A stretch of DNA of 64,000 nucleotides from Rhodamnia argentea (Eukaryota > Streptophyta > Magnoliopsida > Myrtales > Myrtaceae). Below the pieces are notes generated by a model, which was given only the letters and a program-made list of their open reading frames with translations, had not been told where the DNA came from and made no database searches. A program made the translations under genes and the position numbers. Positions 35,830 through 47,059 of the stretch are shown here, in pieces. The DNA lies in the NCBI RefSeq assembly GCF_020921035.1, contig NC_063157.1:6010501-6074500 (forward strand), given 5' to 3'. Position 1 is the stretch's first letter. Each line of letters begins with the position of its first letter.

Positions 35830-36540
35830 TTATTTTTCTTCTTTTTCCCTTATGGGTCTGACTTTCTTTCTTTCTTTCTTTTCTCTCTATTCTCTCCCTC
35901 GCAGGGCATTCCATCTATACATCTCCCTCTCCTTCTTCTTTCGAAAACCTCGGCGTACTTTATTTATTATTTATGATGCTAATCTTGTCATCCTCCACGC
36001 TTTGGCCGGCACCAACATTGGGCTCACTAGTGACCTCCCCGGCAACCCCCCTTTTCTCCTCGCACAGGCTCTTCTTGCACCGTAGAAGGTAATATTAAAA
36101 ACCATCACTTCCCTCTCTTCCCATTTTTACTAAAGCTGTTTGTAATGATTTCCATTCGCTTTACATCATATGCAAGCTCATTTACCTAATATCATTGACC
36201 GAGGTGATTGGACCCTCGAGCCCAAATCAATCTACTGATACTTGTAGAGAGAAGCGGTGCTTCTCAATATTACCTTCCATTGTGCAAAAAGAGCTTGCAT
36301 GCAAAGAAAAGGAGCTCTAAGGAGATCACTGGTGAGCCCAATGCCAGTGCCGGCAAAAGTGTGGAGGACAAATTACATTAGAGGACGTTGAGGTTTCCGA
36401 AAGAAGAAGGAGTGAGAGGCGTACAAAGAAAATGCCCTGGGAGGGAGAGAATAGAGAAACTGGAGGCATGGAAAGGAAGAAGAAGGATAAGGAGAAAAGT
36501 GAGACCCATAAGAAAAAAAAAGAAAAAATGAAATAAATGA
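35830..36540. repeat. large imperfect inverted repeat
   Basis: The left arm (about 35830-36115) and right arm (about 36262-36540) are inverted copies, with a loop of about 150 bases. Matching landmarks are ctctattctctccctcgcag against the complement of ctgggagggagagaatagag, ccttcttctttcg against cgaaagaagaagg, cattgggctcacta against gtgagcccaatg, and gaaggtaatatt against aatattaccttc. Arm identity by eye is around 75-80% with gaps. A transcript across it would form a long hairpin. I found no terminal motifs or target duplication that tie it to a transposon family. Confidence 0.75.
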
Positions 36541-36543
36541 GTT

Positions 36544-37202
36544 GGAAAATTTCAAATAAGGACCCAAAGCGCTTTTAATTTCTCAAATAATAGCGTAAAT
36601 GGAACATTGTTTCAAATAAAGGTCTGAAGTAGTATAGTTCTTTCAAATAAGAGCCCGTAATGGTTATGAAGTCTTAAAAAAGGGCTTGCCCTAAAGGGTA
36701 TTTTTGTCATTTACCCTTCTTGATTTTTTGATTTGTTTCCTTTTTCTATTTATTTTTAAATTAAAAAAGTTGAAAAAAAAAAGGAACACTTAGGAGGGAG
36801 GAGAAGGCATTTTCGTCATTTTGGTGAAGGTCGGCAACCCCATTGACTAGAACAAAGAGAGGGTTAGGCCCCCTTAGGTTGCTAGCCCTCGCCGAGGTGC
36901 TGGCGACCCCATTGGCCTTCCCTTGCCTCTGCGTTTTTTTAATTTATTAAAAGAATAATAAGAGGAAAAAGAAAAAAGAAAAAGAAAAAAATCAAAGAAA
37001 AGGAAATGATAAAAATGTCCTTAAGATCATGCCCTTTTTGAAACTCCACGATCACTTTAGGCCCTTATTTATAACAAAGTTTATTTCAAGCTATTTTTTG
37101 AGAAAATGAGAACACTTCAAATTTTTATTTGAAATAAGGTTCATCTCGGACTCTTATTTGAGAAAAAGAAAACACTTTATGTCTTTATTTGAAATTTTTT
37201 CT
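36544..37202. mobile_element. Mutator-like miniature element, family copy 1
   Basis: The ends form long inverted repeats of about 200 bases (ggaaaatttcaaataaggac on the left; attgaaaatttt-type complement tttatttgaaattttttct on the right), with repeated phrases of the kind aaataagagcccgaagtg in both arms. The flanks aaatgagtt (36535-36543) and aaaagagtt (37203-37211) agree at 8 of 9 bases, as expected for a Mutator-like target duplication. The centre (about 36830-36930) is GC-richer and non-coding. Two further copies lie at 37278-38111 and 47060-47619. Confidence 0.8.
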
Positions 37203-37277
37203 AAAAGAGTTGACAAAATAATAAATAAAAATGCAAATATATTTATATAAAAAATAATGAGTCACACGAAAATCGAA

Positions 37278-38111
37278 GGGAAAAATCTAAAAAAGGGCTC
37301 GAAGTTCTTATGTTTTCTCAAATAATGGCACAAAGTGAACCATGTTTCAATAAAAGCCCGAAATGCCATCATTTTCTTAAATAAGAGCCCGAAGTGAATA
37401 TTATTTCAAATAAGAGCTTGAAATGACCATAAAATCTCAAAAAAGGGTCTGATTTCAAGGGCATTTTAGTCTTTTTACTTATTTAATTTTTTTCTTTTTT
37501 ATTATACTTTTTGTTATATGTTTTCTCAAAAAAAAAAAAAAAAAGAGAAAGTGGACTTTCACGAGCGAGAGGGGCAGCCCTCCCTCCTATGGCCACCACC
37601 CCACTGAAGGAAGGCGGCAAAGGCGGGCAGAGTCACCGGCCAAAGGTGACGGCCTTTAGCCCTCGTCAAGGTGACCCTTGCCCAATCCCGAGCGGCTGTC
37701 GGCGGCCCTCGATCCGGGCGGGGACCGCCGGCCCTCACCCAGATTCGAGAGAGGGCCGGAGGCCCTCACCTCTGACAGGCGGGGTCGTCGACGACCTCGC
37801 CGGCCTTCGCCGTGCCCGCCAACCCCCCACCGGCGGTGGGTCGGCGGCCACAGGCGGGAGGGGCAACCTCCTACCTATGTGTGGCATTTTTTTTTTAAAT
37901 CGGGGAAAAGAAAAAAATGGATAAAAAAATTAAAATGTGAGATGACGAAAACGCCCTTCGGGCCGGACCCTTTTTTTGAAATATTATGACCACTTCGGAC
38001 CTTTAAATGAAACGTACTATGTTATTTTGGGTTCTTATTTAAAACATAATTCACTTGAAATCTTTATTTGAAAAAATAAGAGGATTTTAGGCTTTTTTTT
38101 GGATTTTTTTC
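37278..38111. mobile_element. Mutator-like miniature element, family copy 2
   Basis: Same arm phrases as copy 1 (tcaaataagagcttgaaatg on the left; gaccacttcggacctttaaa on the right). The flanks aaaatcgaa (37269-37277) and aaaatagaa (38112-38120) agree at 8 of 9 bases. Its centre (37570-37880) is a GC-rich segment of about 300 bases with clustered CCGGCC units that is open in several frames but has no recognisable domain. It lies only 75 bases from copy 1 and about 400 bases upstream of the RNase H start codon. Confidence 0.8.
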
Positions 38112-38521
38112 AAAATAGAATGGTCAAAACACATTTAAAAATTTCGACCAAAAAAAAAAAAACCAAGTGCGAAAGTCAGCAATGGAAAAAGCGCGAGCAT
38201 TTTTATTTCTCCAACGAGAGTCATTTTTTACCAATTCATACTGAAAGCCACCGTCGACTGCGACTACGGCCGGAACTGGGAAAAAGCCACCGTCGCTGTT
38301 TCTTGCCGCGCTCGGTCCGAGTTGTCCCTAGTCGCTCGCTCCAGAATTGCTTCTTCTTTGTCGAAATTTCTATCTTCTTTTTTTTTTTAGTTTGCTTTTG
38401 TTCATTTTGCTAGGGCTTCTGCACCCACTGAGATCAAAGCTGTTCGTATTAGCCGCACGATCGTGAGTTGTCCTTGGGCTGGCGCAGTTGTCACTCGAGT
38501 TGAGCCTTATCACACTGGGCG

Positions 38522-41500
38522 ATGTCGAAAAAGGGAGCCGAGGACGCATTTTACGTTGTGAGGAAGGGGGATTTGATTGGCATTTACAGGAGTCTGAGCG
38601 ATTGCCCAGCTCAAGCTGGATCTTCGGTAAATTTCTTTCCACGCTAACTCCCTGTTGCTTGTGCATAGTCTTGAGTGAAGTTCATTGCTTTAAGAGTTTT
38701 CTTCGTGTATTAAGCTTTCTTCATGTGTTACCGGGCACCCATTTGAATTTAGGCCTTTACACAAGGAGAAGGAGAACTGCCCTTCACGCGTGTACTTAAA
38801 GGCTGAATAGTTTCAGTGTAATTCCATTTGATGCCGCATTACTTGTATGTTCCTAGAGTATAGAGCGCCTCCCGTGTGATCTCCTTCATTTAGCAGTCAT
38901 ATGGTGTTCACCAACCGGTGCGGGTGGTCCACCGATAAAAATAGCCAGAAACACTTTGGCACATTAACCCCTGCATCTACGGGGCTGTAGTTTCTCGTGT
39001 TATAATTTGTGCTGGCCGCAGTTTTTGGTTGTCGAGGTGCATATTGTGATATGTCAATGCTTGATCTTAGGATCATTGAGTCTGGTTGAAGATGCGGTAT
39101 AGTGGAACAATCTATTTCCTTAAGTCTTCGATTTGGTTCCAGTTCAAGAATTCTTCGCTGGGTTTTAAGATATCGTGAGCTCACTACTGAGGTGTCTTTA
39201 ATCCTGCTGGGCATTCTCCACTTTGCTGGTCAGACAACCAACCTCTCTTTGACTTAGTCCTGCCATCTGCAAGACTTCATTCTCCTCTGGTTTTTCTATT
39301 GTTTTCTTGTGAGAGCAGAATCTAACACGGTTGCGCCGCCTCAAAGATAAATGAAATGATCAATATCTTGTGCTATGGCGTAAAAATGGTTTTGCATGTT
39401 GTTTAAATGAGATCTTTTCCTCCTCCTTGTAGGTACATTCTCCATCCGTGAGTGTGTATAAGGGCCATGGTCTTCCAGAGGAGGCAGAGGAATATCTCAG
39501 GTCACATGGTCTTAAGAATGCTTCTTATACTATTAGTGCCGCCGACTTGAAAAATGTTATTTTGGGTGAACTTGTTCCTTGCCCATTTCAGGTTAGATAG
39601 CAAAAATTATCAGTGCTTCTTAGTAATTTGAAATGCTTCATTGTGGGGATGAATTAGCCTAATTGGTGGAGGTGTCAAATTTCAGTTAATTTTTTGGTTT
39701 GGCTGTTGTTAATGAATTACATTTTTTTTTTTTGGTCAAATAATGAATTACATTAGAATGCCGCTTTTTCGTCATTCACTTCTCTTTTTTATTTATTCAT
39801 CTTCAGGCTCTCCCTAATGGAGAGAAGCTTTTATTTGGTTGTTTAGGTTAGGTGATTGCTTGTAGCCTTAGTAGCTTCTTATTTCGTGTCTGAGACCTAA
39901 AATGCCTGGTACGATTGACAGACTATCATAGCACGGTCCAAGACTAAGAATCTTTTGTTTGTGTGTTCTTTTAGGACATGAATTCATGAAAGTCCAATAG
40001 TAGAGAGCACTATTTGTCGGCTCACTGAACGGAGATATGATGGAAACTTACTGTTTATTCTCCTTGATTAATTTGGTACTTCAACATTATTTTCCTTTAG
40101 CAACCAGCCTCTTCAAGAGGAGCATCGTCTGACAAGGCACCGCCTACAAAGAGATCAGCGGAAGCGCTTCAGTGGGACATGGTGAGTTAAACTGTTTATC
40201 AAAAATTTATTCGTGACTTTTCAGTTGGCGTCTAGAAATTTTCATGTCTGGTGCCACATGGAGTTGCAGTAGTTTAGAGTGATTACTTAAATTACGAGCC
40301 TATTGGATGGACAATAATTATTTGAGAAGCTGCACATTTATAAGAACACATTGCTTGACAGTTAACAGATCAAGCGGAAACCGGGCTGGAATATTGGGAC
40401 TGATACTTAGGCTATAAGAACACATTTATAAGAACACATAGCTCAACAGTTAACAGATCAGGCGGAAGCCAGGCTGGAATATTGGGACTGGTACTTTAAG
40501 TTATCATTCCTACATCCTAGAGTTGATCCCTAAGCTCATCTCTCGATTGCTGCATATGATTAACAATGGAAACAAGCTTCCTTACCATACTTGTCGGCAT
40601 TATGCTTTTAATTAAGAGCCTGGTCGATGAACCTTATGCATTGTGTTTCTGGATTTCTGTTGTAAGGGTATGTGATGCATGTCGTTTTGGAGTTTGAACT
40701 TCCCATTTAGCTTGAGTAAGTATGGGCAGCTCAACATACTTGTCCTGATCCTCACTGTTTGGCTTTATCGTATGCTTAGTAGCTTGGTTGATCTATGTCT
40801 TGTTTGTCTAACTGCAGGCAGTCGGTCCAACTTTGATCAATTGTCAGAGCAAACATTTGAAGTTAAATGATGGTACTGCAAGTCAGCCAGTTTCTTCCAC
40901 TTGTGTAGGTCACAGACCGAAAAACACTTCTCTCATGCATATCTTGTCATCATATGTTAACTTTTCAAAGCCAGGTTGGCAAAAGTGTTGCTGTTGTTTT
41001 TGGATCAATCGTACCTTTATCTGAAAATGTAAAGCAGAACAGTAAGTTCCACTGGAGAAAATTTTCCACTTCAGAAATATTCTAGCCATTTTAGAATTAA
41101 ATCTTAACTTTAATATGTATTCTGTGTTGCTTTTGTATCTATTCATGTGTTTTTAAGAACTTCTGTTTGCTGTATCTTTACCATATGGTGAATAGATTTT
41201 CTCTCTCACCTTTCTGCTTTTCCTAGCAGAGTTCTTGCTCTCTACAATTTGATGGAGCTTCAAGAGGAAACCCTGGACCGGCTGGTGCAGGAGCTGTCCT
41301 GCGTGCTGATGATGGGAGTTTGGTATGCAATCACTTGGATCGCCCAATCTTATATTCCTTGCTTTTACAATTACTTCTCTGGACCCCGAGTTTTTGGCAG
41401 GTTTGGCGGGTGCGTGAAGGTGTGGGAATCGCAACTAATAACGTTGCTGAATATCGGGCTTTAATTCTGGGATTGAGACATGCGTTACAGAAAGGGTTTA

Positions 41501-42419
41501 AGAAAATTCAAGTCCATGGGGATTCAATGCTTGTCTGTATGCAGGTTTGTCATTTCATTTGATGTCCCCTCATCCTTTACCAATATACTGTGGTGTTTAT
41601 ATTTGAATTTTTCTTCAATAATTTTTTTTCCCTGGATTACTCATATGATTTTTTTCTTTGGGAGTAGTGTAATTGTAAGTTGGCTCCATTTCTTTTGAAT
41701 TGTTAAGATAGCATCTCTTAGAATCCTTTCTGTATGTGCTGAGACTTTGGACCATTGAGCTGTGAGCTCTTGAAGTACTTCGTATAACAAAAATGCTTGA
41801 GCAACTAAAAGGCATGTATTTATTATTAGCATGCTTGATGCTTGTTAGTGAAGTTGCTTACTCGAGCCTTATAAATTTGTTTGCGCAACAGCAATTTCTG
41901 TTAAGAGTCTTGCTCAAGCACTTTGGATGCTTGGCTTCTCTTGCCTGCTATTCTCTTGAGTTATATGTTTTATTCCTCCGCTCTCTCCTTAAAGAAATGC
42001 CTATGCAACAGATTCAGGGAAAATGGAAACTAAAGAACCAGAATATGGCCGATCTGTGTAAGGTGGCCAAAGAGCTCAAGGACAGGTTTACCACTTTTCA
42101 GATTGATCATGTTCGTAGGGTACAAACGCGAATCTTTCCTCTCATGTTGAATGTTATCTACACTATAGGATTTTGTGCACGAACAACCTTTCTCGGATTT
42201 CATCGTGAAAGGCTCTCTTTCCCATTTGCTAGGAATTCAACTCCGAAGCCGATGCTCAGGCGAATCTAGCTGTTAATCTCAAGGGTGCGGTTTTGTTCTC
42301 TCTGAGATTATGATGAATCTGACTAAGGGGGCGTCGTACTCGATCTCGACAGTAACTAAAATTGCTTTTTCTGTTGATCTGCAGATGGTCAAGTCGAAGT
42401 GGATTGTGGCAGGAAATAG
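38522..42419 (+). CDS. RNase H with N-terminal viroplasmin-like domain
   Basis: Nine exons: 38522-38626, 39433-39591, 40101-40181, 40818-40904, 41230-41322, 41401-41544, 42012-42119, 42233-42284, 42385-42419; the product has 287 residues. The N-terminus (FYVVRKGDLIGIYRSLSDC, then VSVYKGHGLPEEAEEYL) is the RNA/DNA-hybrid-binding domain shared with caulimovirus viroplasmin and eukaryotic RNase H1. A Ser-rich linker leads to a type-1 RNase H domain with all four catalytic acids: Asp in LQFDGASRGNPG, Glu in NNVAEYRALI, Asp in VHGDSMLVC and Asp in EADAQANLAV. It should cut the RNA strand of RNA-DNA hybrids. No transit peptide is obvious, so a nuclear or cytosolic place is likely. A 67-base candidate exon at 40975-41041 between exons 4 and 5 was left out because including it shifts the frame. 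Confidence 0.92.
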
Positions 42420-42470
42420 CTGGACCATGGAGCCCTCAGCGGCTTCCTGATTGTGCCCTCAGATTGTTGT

Positions 42471-42473
<3 letters not shown>

Positions 42474-42502
<29 letters not shown>
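42474..42502. repeat. GA microsatellite in the 3' UTR of the RNase H gene
   Basis: A GA run of about 14 units starts 55 bases after the stop codon of the RNase H gene. Confidence 0.9.
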
Positions 42503-42506
<4 letters not shown>

Positions 42507-43464
42507 TTGGCACTTTTTGCTTGGGACTTTACATTGCCACAAGGGGAAACTGCAATAGCATCATGTGTTGGCAAAAGGAGTACTAACATGTAAATTATGC
42601 AGACTGCCAATTTCTTCCTCCAACGCGGTGCTGTCGATGATTCTTTTGTCTTTGGGTATGTTAATAAGTAATGAAAACTTAGTTATTGATTTCTGAAGTG
42701 GAGAATCATGTTGGACCTCCAATTATAAGTGCAAGGAAGCAATAACCAGTGCCTTCTCATGCTTCCGTTGATCGTTCTTTGAAGTGATGGCAAAAACTAT
42801 TTTACCGAGTGATGTTAGCTTTAGAATGGATGGGCACGCTGTGCCAAGAATCAGTTGTTTCGGACCAGCTCTAGCGGCAGCCATATATTACCACGAAACA
42901 ACAGAAAGAATTTTGGATTCAATACTAACGGGATTTAAAATTCTCTTTTTGAGTCAATGAATTTTGCTTTTTGGGAATAAAAGCCGAGAAAACAGAATGA
43001 AATAAAAACAATTTTATTTTATTTTATTCTGTAATTCATTAAAATGACAAGAATCGAGAAGAAATTAGGGAAATAATTACGGAATGATATTCGTGAAATG
43101 CTATATATGTCAGTATTTTTCGGATTGTAATAGGGAGATGACAGACAAGATTTATAAATAAAAAGAAAAAAATTGATGAGGCTTATTGGGTACATGTTCT
43201 TCTCATTTGGAGAGGGAGCAAAAAATCGAGAAAATATATTTTTTTTTAAGGAAGTCATTTTCAAGATCTAAACTTACTGTTTTTGTTCCAAGCAAAATAC
43301 GTTTTGTTGATCCATTAATTTTTCATCGTCGAGGCAAATAAAGTTTTTCATGAAACAAAATGGCCGACCGTAGTTACTCATGAAGTTGTCTAAAGAGGTT
43401 TAGTTACGATAGCGGGGATTTTGTTCTGTCGCGCCAAGAAAGCGCAGCGCTCCCCTCTCTATCT
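42503..43464. other. intergenic DNA between the RNase H and ankyrin genes
   Basis: No gene is seen. The first part is probably 3' UTR. The stretch 42900-43270 is AT-rich and has inverted phrases (gggattttaaaat/ attttatt types) without clear borders. Confidence 0.4.
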
Positions 43465-43500
43465 GTGACATTTTGTCGAACAGTTAGAAACCAAACGGCA

Positions 43501-45328
43501 ATGGCGGCTTCTCGGCTTTCCACCATGTCCTTCCTGGACTACAGATGTCTCCCGCCTCCAAGTGCTTCGGTTCTTCGTTCAAAATTCAGTTCCACTGCCT
43601 CCGAAACTTCCTATTTCGCCGCAGCAACAAGAGGGCGCTCGCTTTTCTTCGTGTCAGTAGCGCATGCATTCAACCCCAAGAGAGGTTCTTCCTCGAAGAC
43701 CCCGCAACTAGGCGTTTGGGAAGACCCCGACGACGGAAGCGGCAGTGATTACGAGGAAGAAGAAAAAGATGAGAGCGAGGACGACTTGGACTTCGAGAGC
43801 GACTGGGAACAGGACGGGGACGACGTCGCGGGCCTTTCTTCCGGCGTTGGGGTGTCTTCGTCGGACAAGTACGAGGAGGAATTGGTGAAAGGTATAGCCT
43901 TTGGGGGTTCTCTCTGCTTTTTTTTTTTTTTTTTTCCCGTTTTCATCATCTTCTTAGTGGGGACCCGTTGATCATTTTCGTGTTTAATTTGCTGTTGCAG
44001 AGGTTGAACAGCTCTTAGGACCAGAGGAAAGAGCTGTTCTGCGTGACAATCCCACTCCTAATTTGGCAAAAATATCGACGGTAAAAGTTAATACACTCGG
44101 ATTCGAGTTCTTTTGATCAACAGTTGATCTCTTTGGCACTGCATTGACTGTTTAAGCTGTCTGAATTCTCTTGAGTTTAAGTTTTACATCTTCCTGTCTT
44201 AATCCGGCACAATTGGCATATCGGGCTATGTCTTAGCTAGTTTTCATTTCATGTTCTCAGTCAAAATGGAACCCCCTTCATACTTTTGCGCTAGCTGGAC
44301 AGATACCTTTCATGGACAAGCTTCTTGAAAATGGTCTTGATATTGATACTGTCGATGAGGCAAGTTTTAGGATCTCCCCGGTTCGTTTCCTACGCTCTTT
44401 TTTGTCCCCTCAGATTGACGCTTGATGGGTTTATGTCCGCAGTATGGTCTTACTGCCCTGCACAGGGCAATAATTGGCAAAAAGGAGGCTGTTATTAGTC
44501 ATCTGCTGAGGAAAGGTGCTGATCCTCGTGCTAGAGATCAGGTGCGCGACTTCATTTCATTGTTCTGGATCTCTGTAGGATTTTCCGGCCTATTACTCGT
44601 GTGTTCTGATGCAACGGCGGTCTTGCTTATTGATATTGTGGTAGGATGGTGCTACGCCGCTTCATTATGCTGTTCAGGTAAGTGCCATGCAAACCGTGAA
44701 GCTACTCATCAAGTACAAGGCTGATGTTAATGTTGCAGATAATGTGAGTATGGCTTAGCTTTCTTTTGTGTATTCATTCCTCTTCTTGGTGAATATGAAT
44801 CTCTATGAATCCTTATGATCCTATGTTTAATGTCTTTTTACAGGAAGGATGGACTCCGCTGCACATCTCTATGCAGAGTAGAAGTAGAGATATTGCGAAA
44901 ATTTTGTTGGTCAATGGAGCTGATAAAACCAGAAGAAATAAGGTATCTTGATAAACTCTTCAACACCATGAACAAATGACTTACTAAAAGGTGGCCTTGT
45001 TTATGGGTCTACTTTGGTACTTTAGATAATTCTTGGGGCCTCAAGCCTGTGACTTGTTTGACTATGCATGAATTGTTGATGAATAAAAGAAGAAGACTAT
45101 CTGGTAGCTTCACTTCTTACCGTCAGTGTTTGTTCATAATTGATTTTGCTTACTTGCCGTCAGTGTAAGATTAAATCTGTTCTATCTCCTTTCGTATTAT
45201 AGTTCTTGGCTAATTTGTTTCAGGATGGAAAAACACCTCTAGATTTAAGTCTGTGTTATGGCAAAGACTTCAAGTCATATGATCTCGCCAAGCTGTTGAA
45301 GCTTGTTCCGGCTAATCAAGATTTTTGA
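43501..45328 (+). CDS. EMB506: EMB506-like chloroplast ankyrin-repeat protein
   Basis: Seven exons: 43501-43891, 44001-44080, 44261-44359, 44443-44541, 44645-44743, 44844-44942, 45224-45328; the product has 323 residues. The Ser/Thr-rich N-terminus looks like a chloroplast transit peptide and is followed by an acidic region (about residues 80-120) and EVEQLLGPEERAVL. Exons 3 to 6 are each exactly 99 bases in phase 0 and each encodes one 33-residue ankyrin repeat (for example YGLTALHRAIIGKKEAVISH). The last exon encodes DGKTPLDLSLCYGKDFKSYD. The order and length match Arabidopsis EMB506, which pairs with AKRP in plastid development and embryogenesis. Intron 3 (44360-44442) has a GC donor (gag|GCAAGT) with a normal AG acceptor. 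An in-frame ATG at 43465 would add 12 residues. Confidence 0.9.
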
Positions 45329-46340
45329 TGGGCAATGGGAGTTGAAGGTAAGTCAAAAGTATTCATCTGGTGTGGTAATCTTTTGAAAGTTTTGCATTTT
45401 TCTCCGTGGTGTATTGGGAATAGCATCATCTCGGATCATCTCAGATTGGATTGGATTCTATGAAGCATATTCCAAGGGCAAGGGCCACTATAGGATTGGT
45501 TTCTGGGCATCATGCACTGATAAAGATCTAAAATTGGAAGCAAGTGAAAGATGATACTTTGTGTACAAGGAAACGCATCAGAGGGAATGGGGGTCATTAA
45601 CTTGAACTTATTCCTACCCAAGTATGCGAGACGGTGCTGATTTCCGAACATTTGCTGCTCCTACATTGGATGATTAATACATGGGACTGCTGGTTTTCAA
45701 ACTTAGGAAGGTGATGTATAACCGGTCTTTATCTGTTCTACAGCTATTCAAGCTGTACTAAATATGAGATTCTCCAGGGTTAAAATCTGCGTTCATCTTG
45801 GCAAAATTTCGGTTCCCAGTTATAATTTTATGCCCGGTCTTCTCTTTCTTGATTTCCCTCCTCGTCCCTTCAACTCGGCGTACGAAATGCTGATTTGTGA
45901 ATGAAACTCCTAAGCTCTTGCCGTGATAATCCCGTGGACAATGTGGTTAACATAGTTATACTTTGACGTTTCATGGTCGGGCAACTTATATTTCTAGGGA
46001 GGCATTTTGCAACCTGTAATGATCTTTCTTCCGGACAGTTAGTGTTTCCTTCAAATCATTCAATTATTGGTTTACTCGTGTTCGAGCAGTATGTTTGCGG
46101 TTGTTTTTCATTTATTTTTCTCCGAATTAAAGGAGAATCTTTTAATTATTTCAGCTTTGTGATCATTGATCTGTCGAAGATGGAGGTGGGAGATGATTAG
46201 ATCAGATTAAGTTTTCGCAGTTGTCCCATCGAGTCAGTCTAGTCCGTCAGTGGCGCTCCAGCTGGCTCTTTTGATGGGAGTCTGTCATGTCAGCCCCAGT
46301 GCCCCTTCAGTGCCACTTCGCTCAAAGACCGTGCCAACCG
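45329..46340. other. 3' flank of the ankyrin gene, no further gene
   Basis: The first hundreds of bases are probably 3' UTR and downstream flank. I see no coding region or repeat up to the U6 copy. Confidence 0.45.
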
Positions 46341-46346
46341 CGGGCT

Positions 46347-46356
46347 TATATTAAGA
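46347..46356 (+). promoter_or_regulatory. TATA-like element before the U6 copy
   Basis: The phrase ttatattaag begins 28 bases upstream of the U6 copy, the spacing used by plant U-snRNA genes. The upstream sequence element (RTCCCACATCG type) is not found at its normal place; a weak match, gtcccatcga, lies about 150 bases upstream at 46223. Confidence 0.45.
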
Positions 46357-46374
46357 TGCGAAGCAGTCTCAACC

Positions 46375-46474
46375 GTCCCTTTGGAGATAACCGATAAAAT
46401 TGGAATCATATAAAGAAGATTAGCATGGCCCTGCGCAAGGATGATATGCACAAATCGAGAAATGATCAAATTTT
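46375..46474 (+). ncRNA. diverged U6 snRNA copy, probably a pseudogene
   Basis: The sequence starts gtcccttt and contains the U6 core (aagattagcatggccc and ctgcgcaaggatga, then caaatcgagaaatg) and ends in a T run, the Pol III terminator. By eye it differs from canonical plant U6 at a dozen or so positions. The ACAGAGA box, which pairs with the 5' splice site and is nearly invariant, reads ATAAAGA (about 46410-46416), and one C is missing from the GGCCCC run. These changes make a working spliceosomal U6 unlikely. The TATA-like element upstream suggests a decayed gene rather than a retroposed RNA copy, since no flanking duplication or A tail is seen. Confidence 0.85.
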
Positions 46475-46500
46475 TTTTTGCTTTATCCCAAATTGAGAAC

Positions 46501-46759
46501 GGTGGAATTACCTATCTGAGTTCGTAATTTTTTTTGGAGTTAATATCACAAAAAATTTCAAATTAATATATTTATAATAAATTTATTTTAAATTATTTTT
46601 TATTAATTTGGTGTTTTTATTCTCATTACGGTGAAATTACTGATCTAAGTTTGTAATTTTTTTTAGAATTAATATCACGTGAAATTTCAAATTAATATAT
46701 TTATAATAATTTTATTTTAAATTATTTTTTTTATTAATTTGGTGTTTTTATCCTCAGTT
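46501..46759. repeat. tandem duplication, unit about 129 bases
   Basis: Two head-to-tail copies, 46501-46629 and 46630-46759, share long identical runs such as atttcaaattaatatattta and ttattttaaattatttttt, with about a dozen differences. The sequence is AT-rich and non-coding. Confidence 0.85.
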
Positions 46760-46826
46760 TGTAATAAGTGTATTATTTTGGGATTTTTTGTGACATTAAC
46801 CTAATTTAACGAAAATTAAATAAGGA

Positions 46827-47059
46827 TAAATTTGTCATAGGTTTACAGTTTGAGATTTTTTGTGGTTAAAAAATTAATTTGGAGTAAATTTGTTATAAGT
46901 GTATTAATTTGAGATTTTTGATGGTTGGAAAAATATTTTGGGGCAAATTCGTCGCATGTACACCAATTTAGAGTTTATCATAGTCAAAAAATATTTTGAG
47001 ATAAATTTATGAGAGGTGTACCAGTTTGGAGTTTTTTGTAGTTAAAAAAATAATTTAGA
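46827..47059. repeat. degenerate tandem array, unit about 58 bases
   Basis: Four units start near 46827, 46885, 46944 and 47002, each built as taaatttgt, then a gtgtacc-like phrase, ttgagattttt and gtggttaaaaaa. The last unit runs into the Mutator-like element at 47060, whose target duplication includes its end. Confidence 0.75.

Noticed and set aside
35677-36085. Phe/Leu-rich frames resembling membrane proteins
   Set aside because: They come from T-rich sequence in the left arm of the inverted repeat; the right arm gives a similar frame on the other strand, so this is structure and not a gene.
37511-37989. Proline/arginine-rich frames of 100-137 codons
   Set aside because: They fall in the GC-rich centre of a Mutator-like miniature element, occur in several frames at once and show no domain.
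44670-44700. GTAAGT after GCTGTTCAG in the ankyrin gene as a splice donor
   Set aside because: Reading through gives VSAMQTVKLLIKYKADVNVADN, which completes a 33-residue ankyrin repeat and a 99-base exon, so the GTAAGT is coding.
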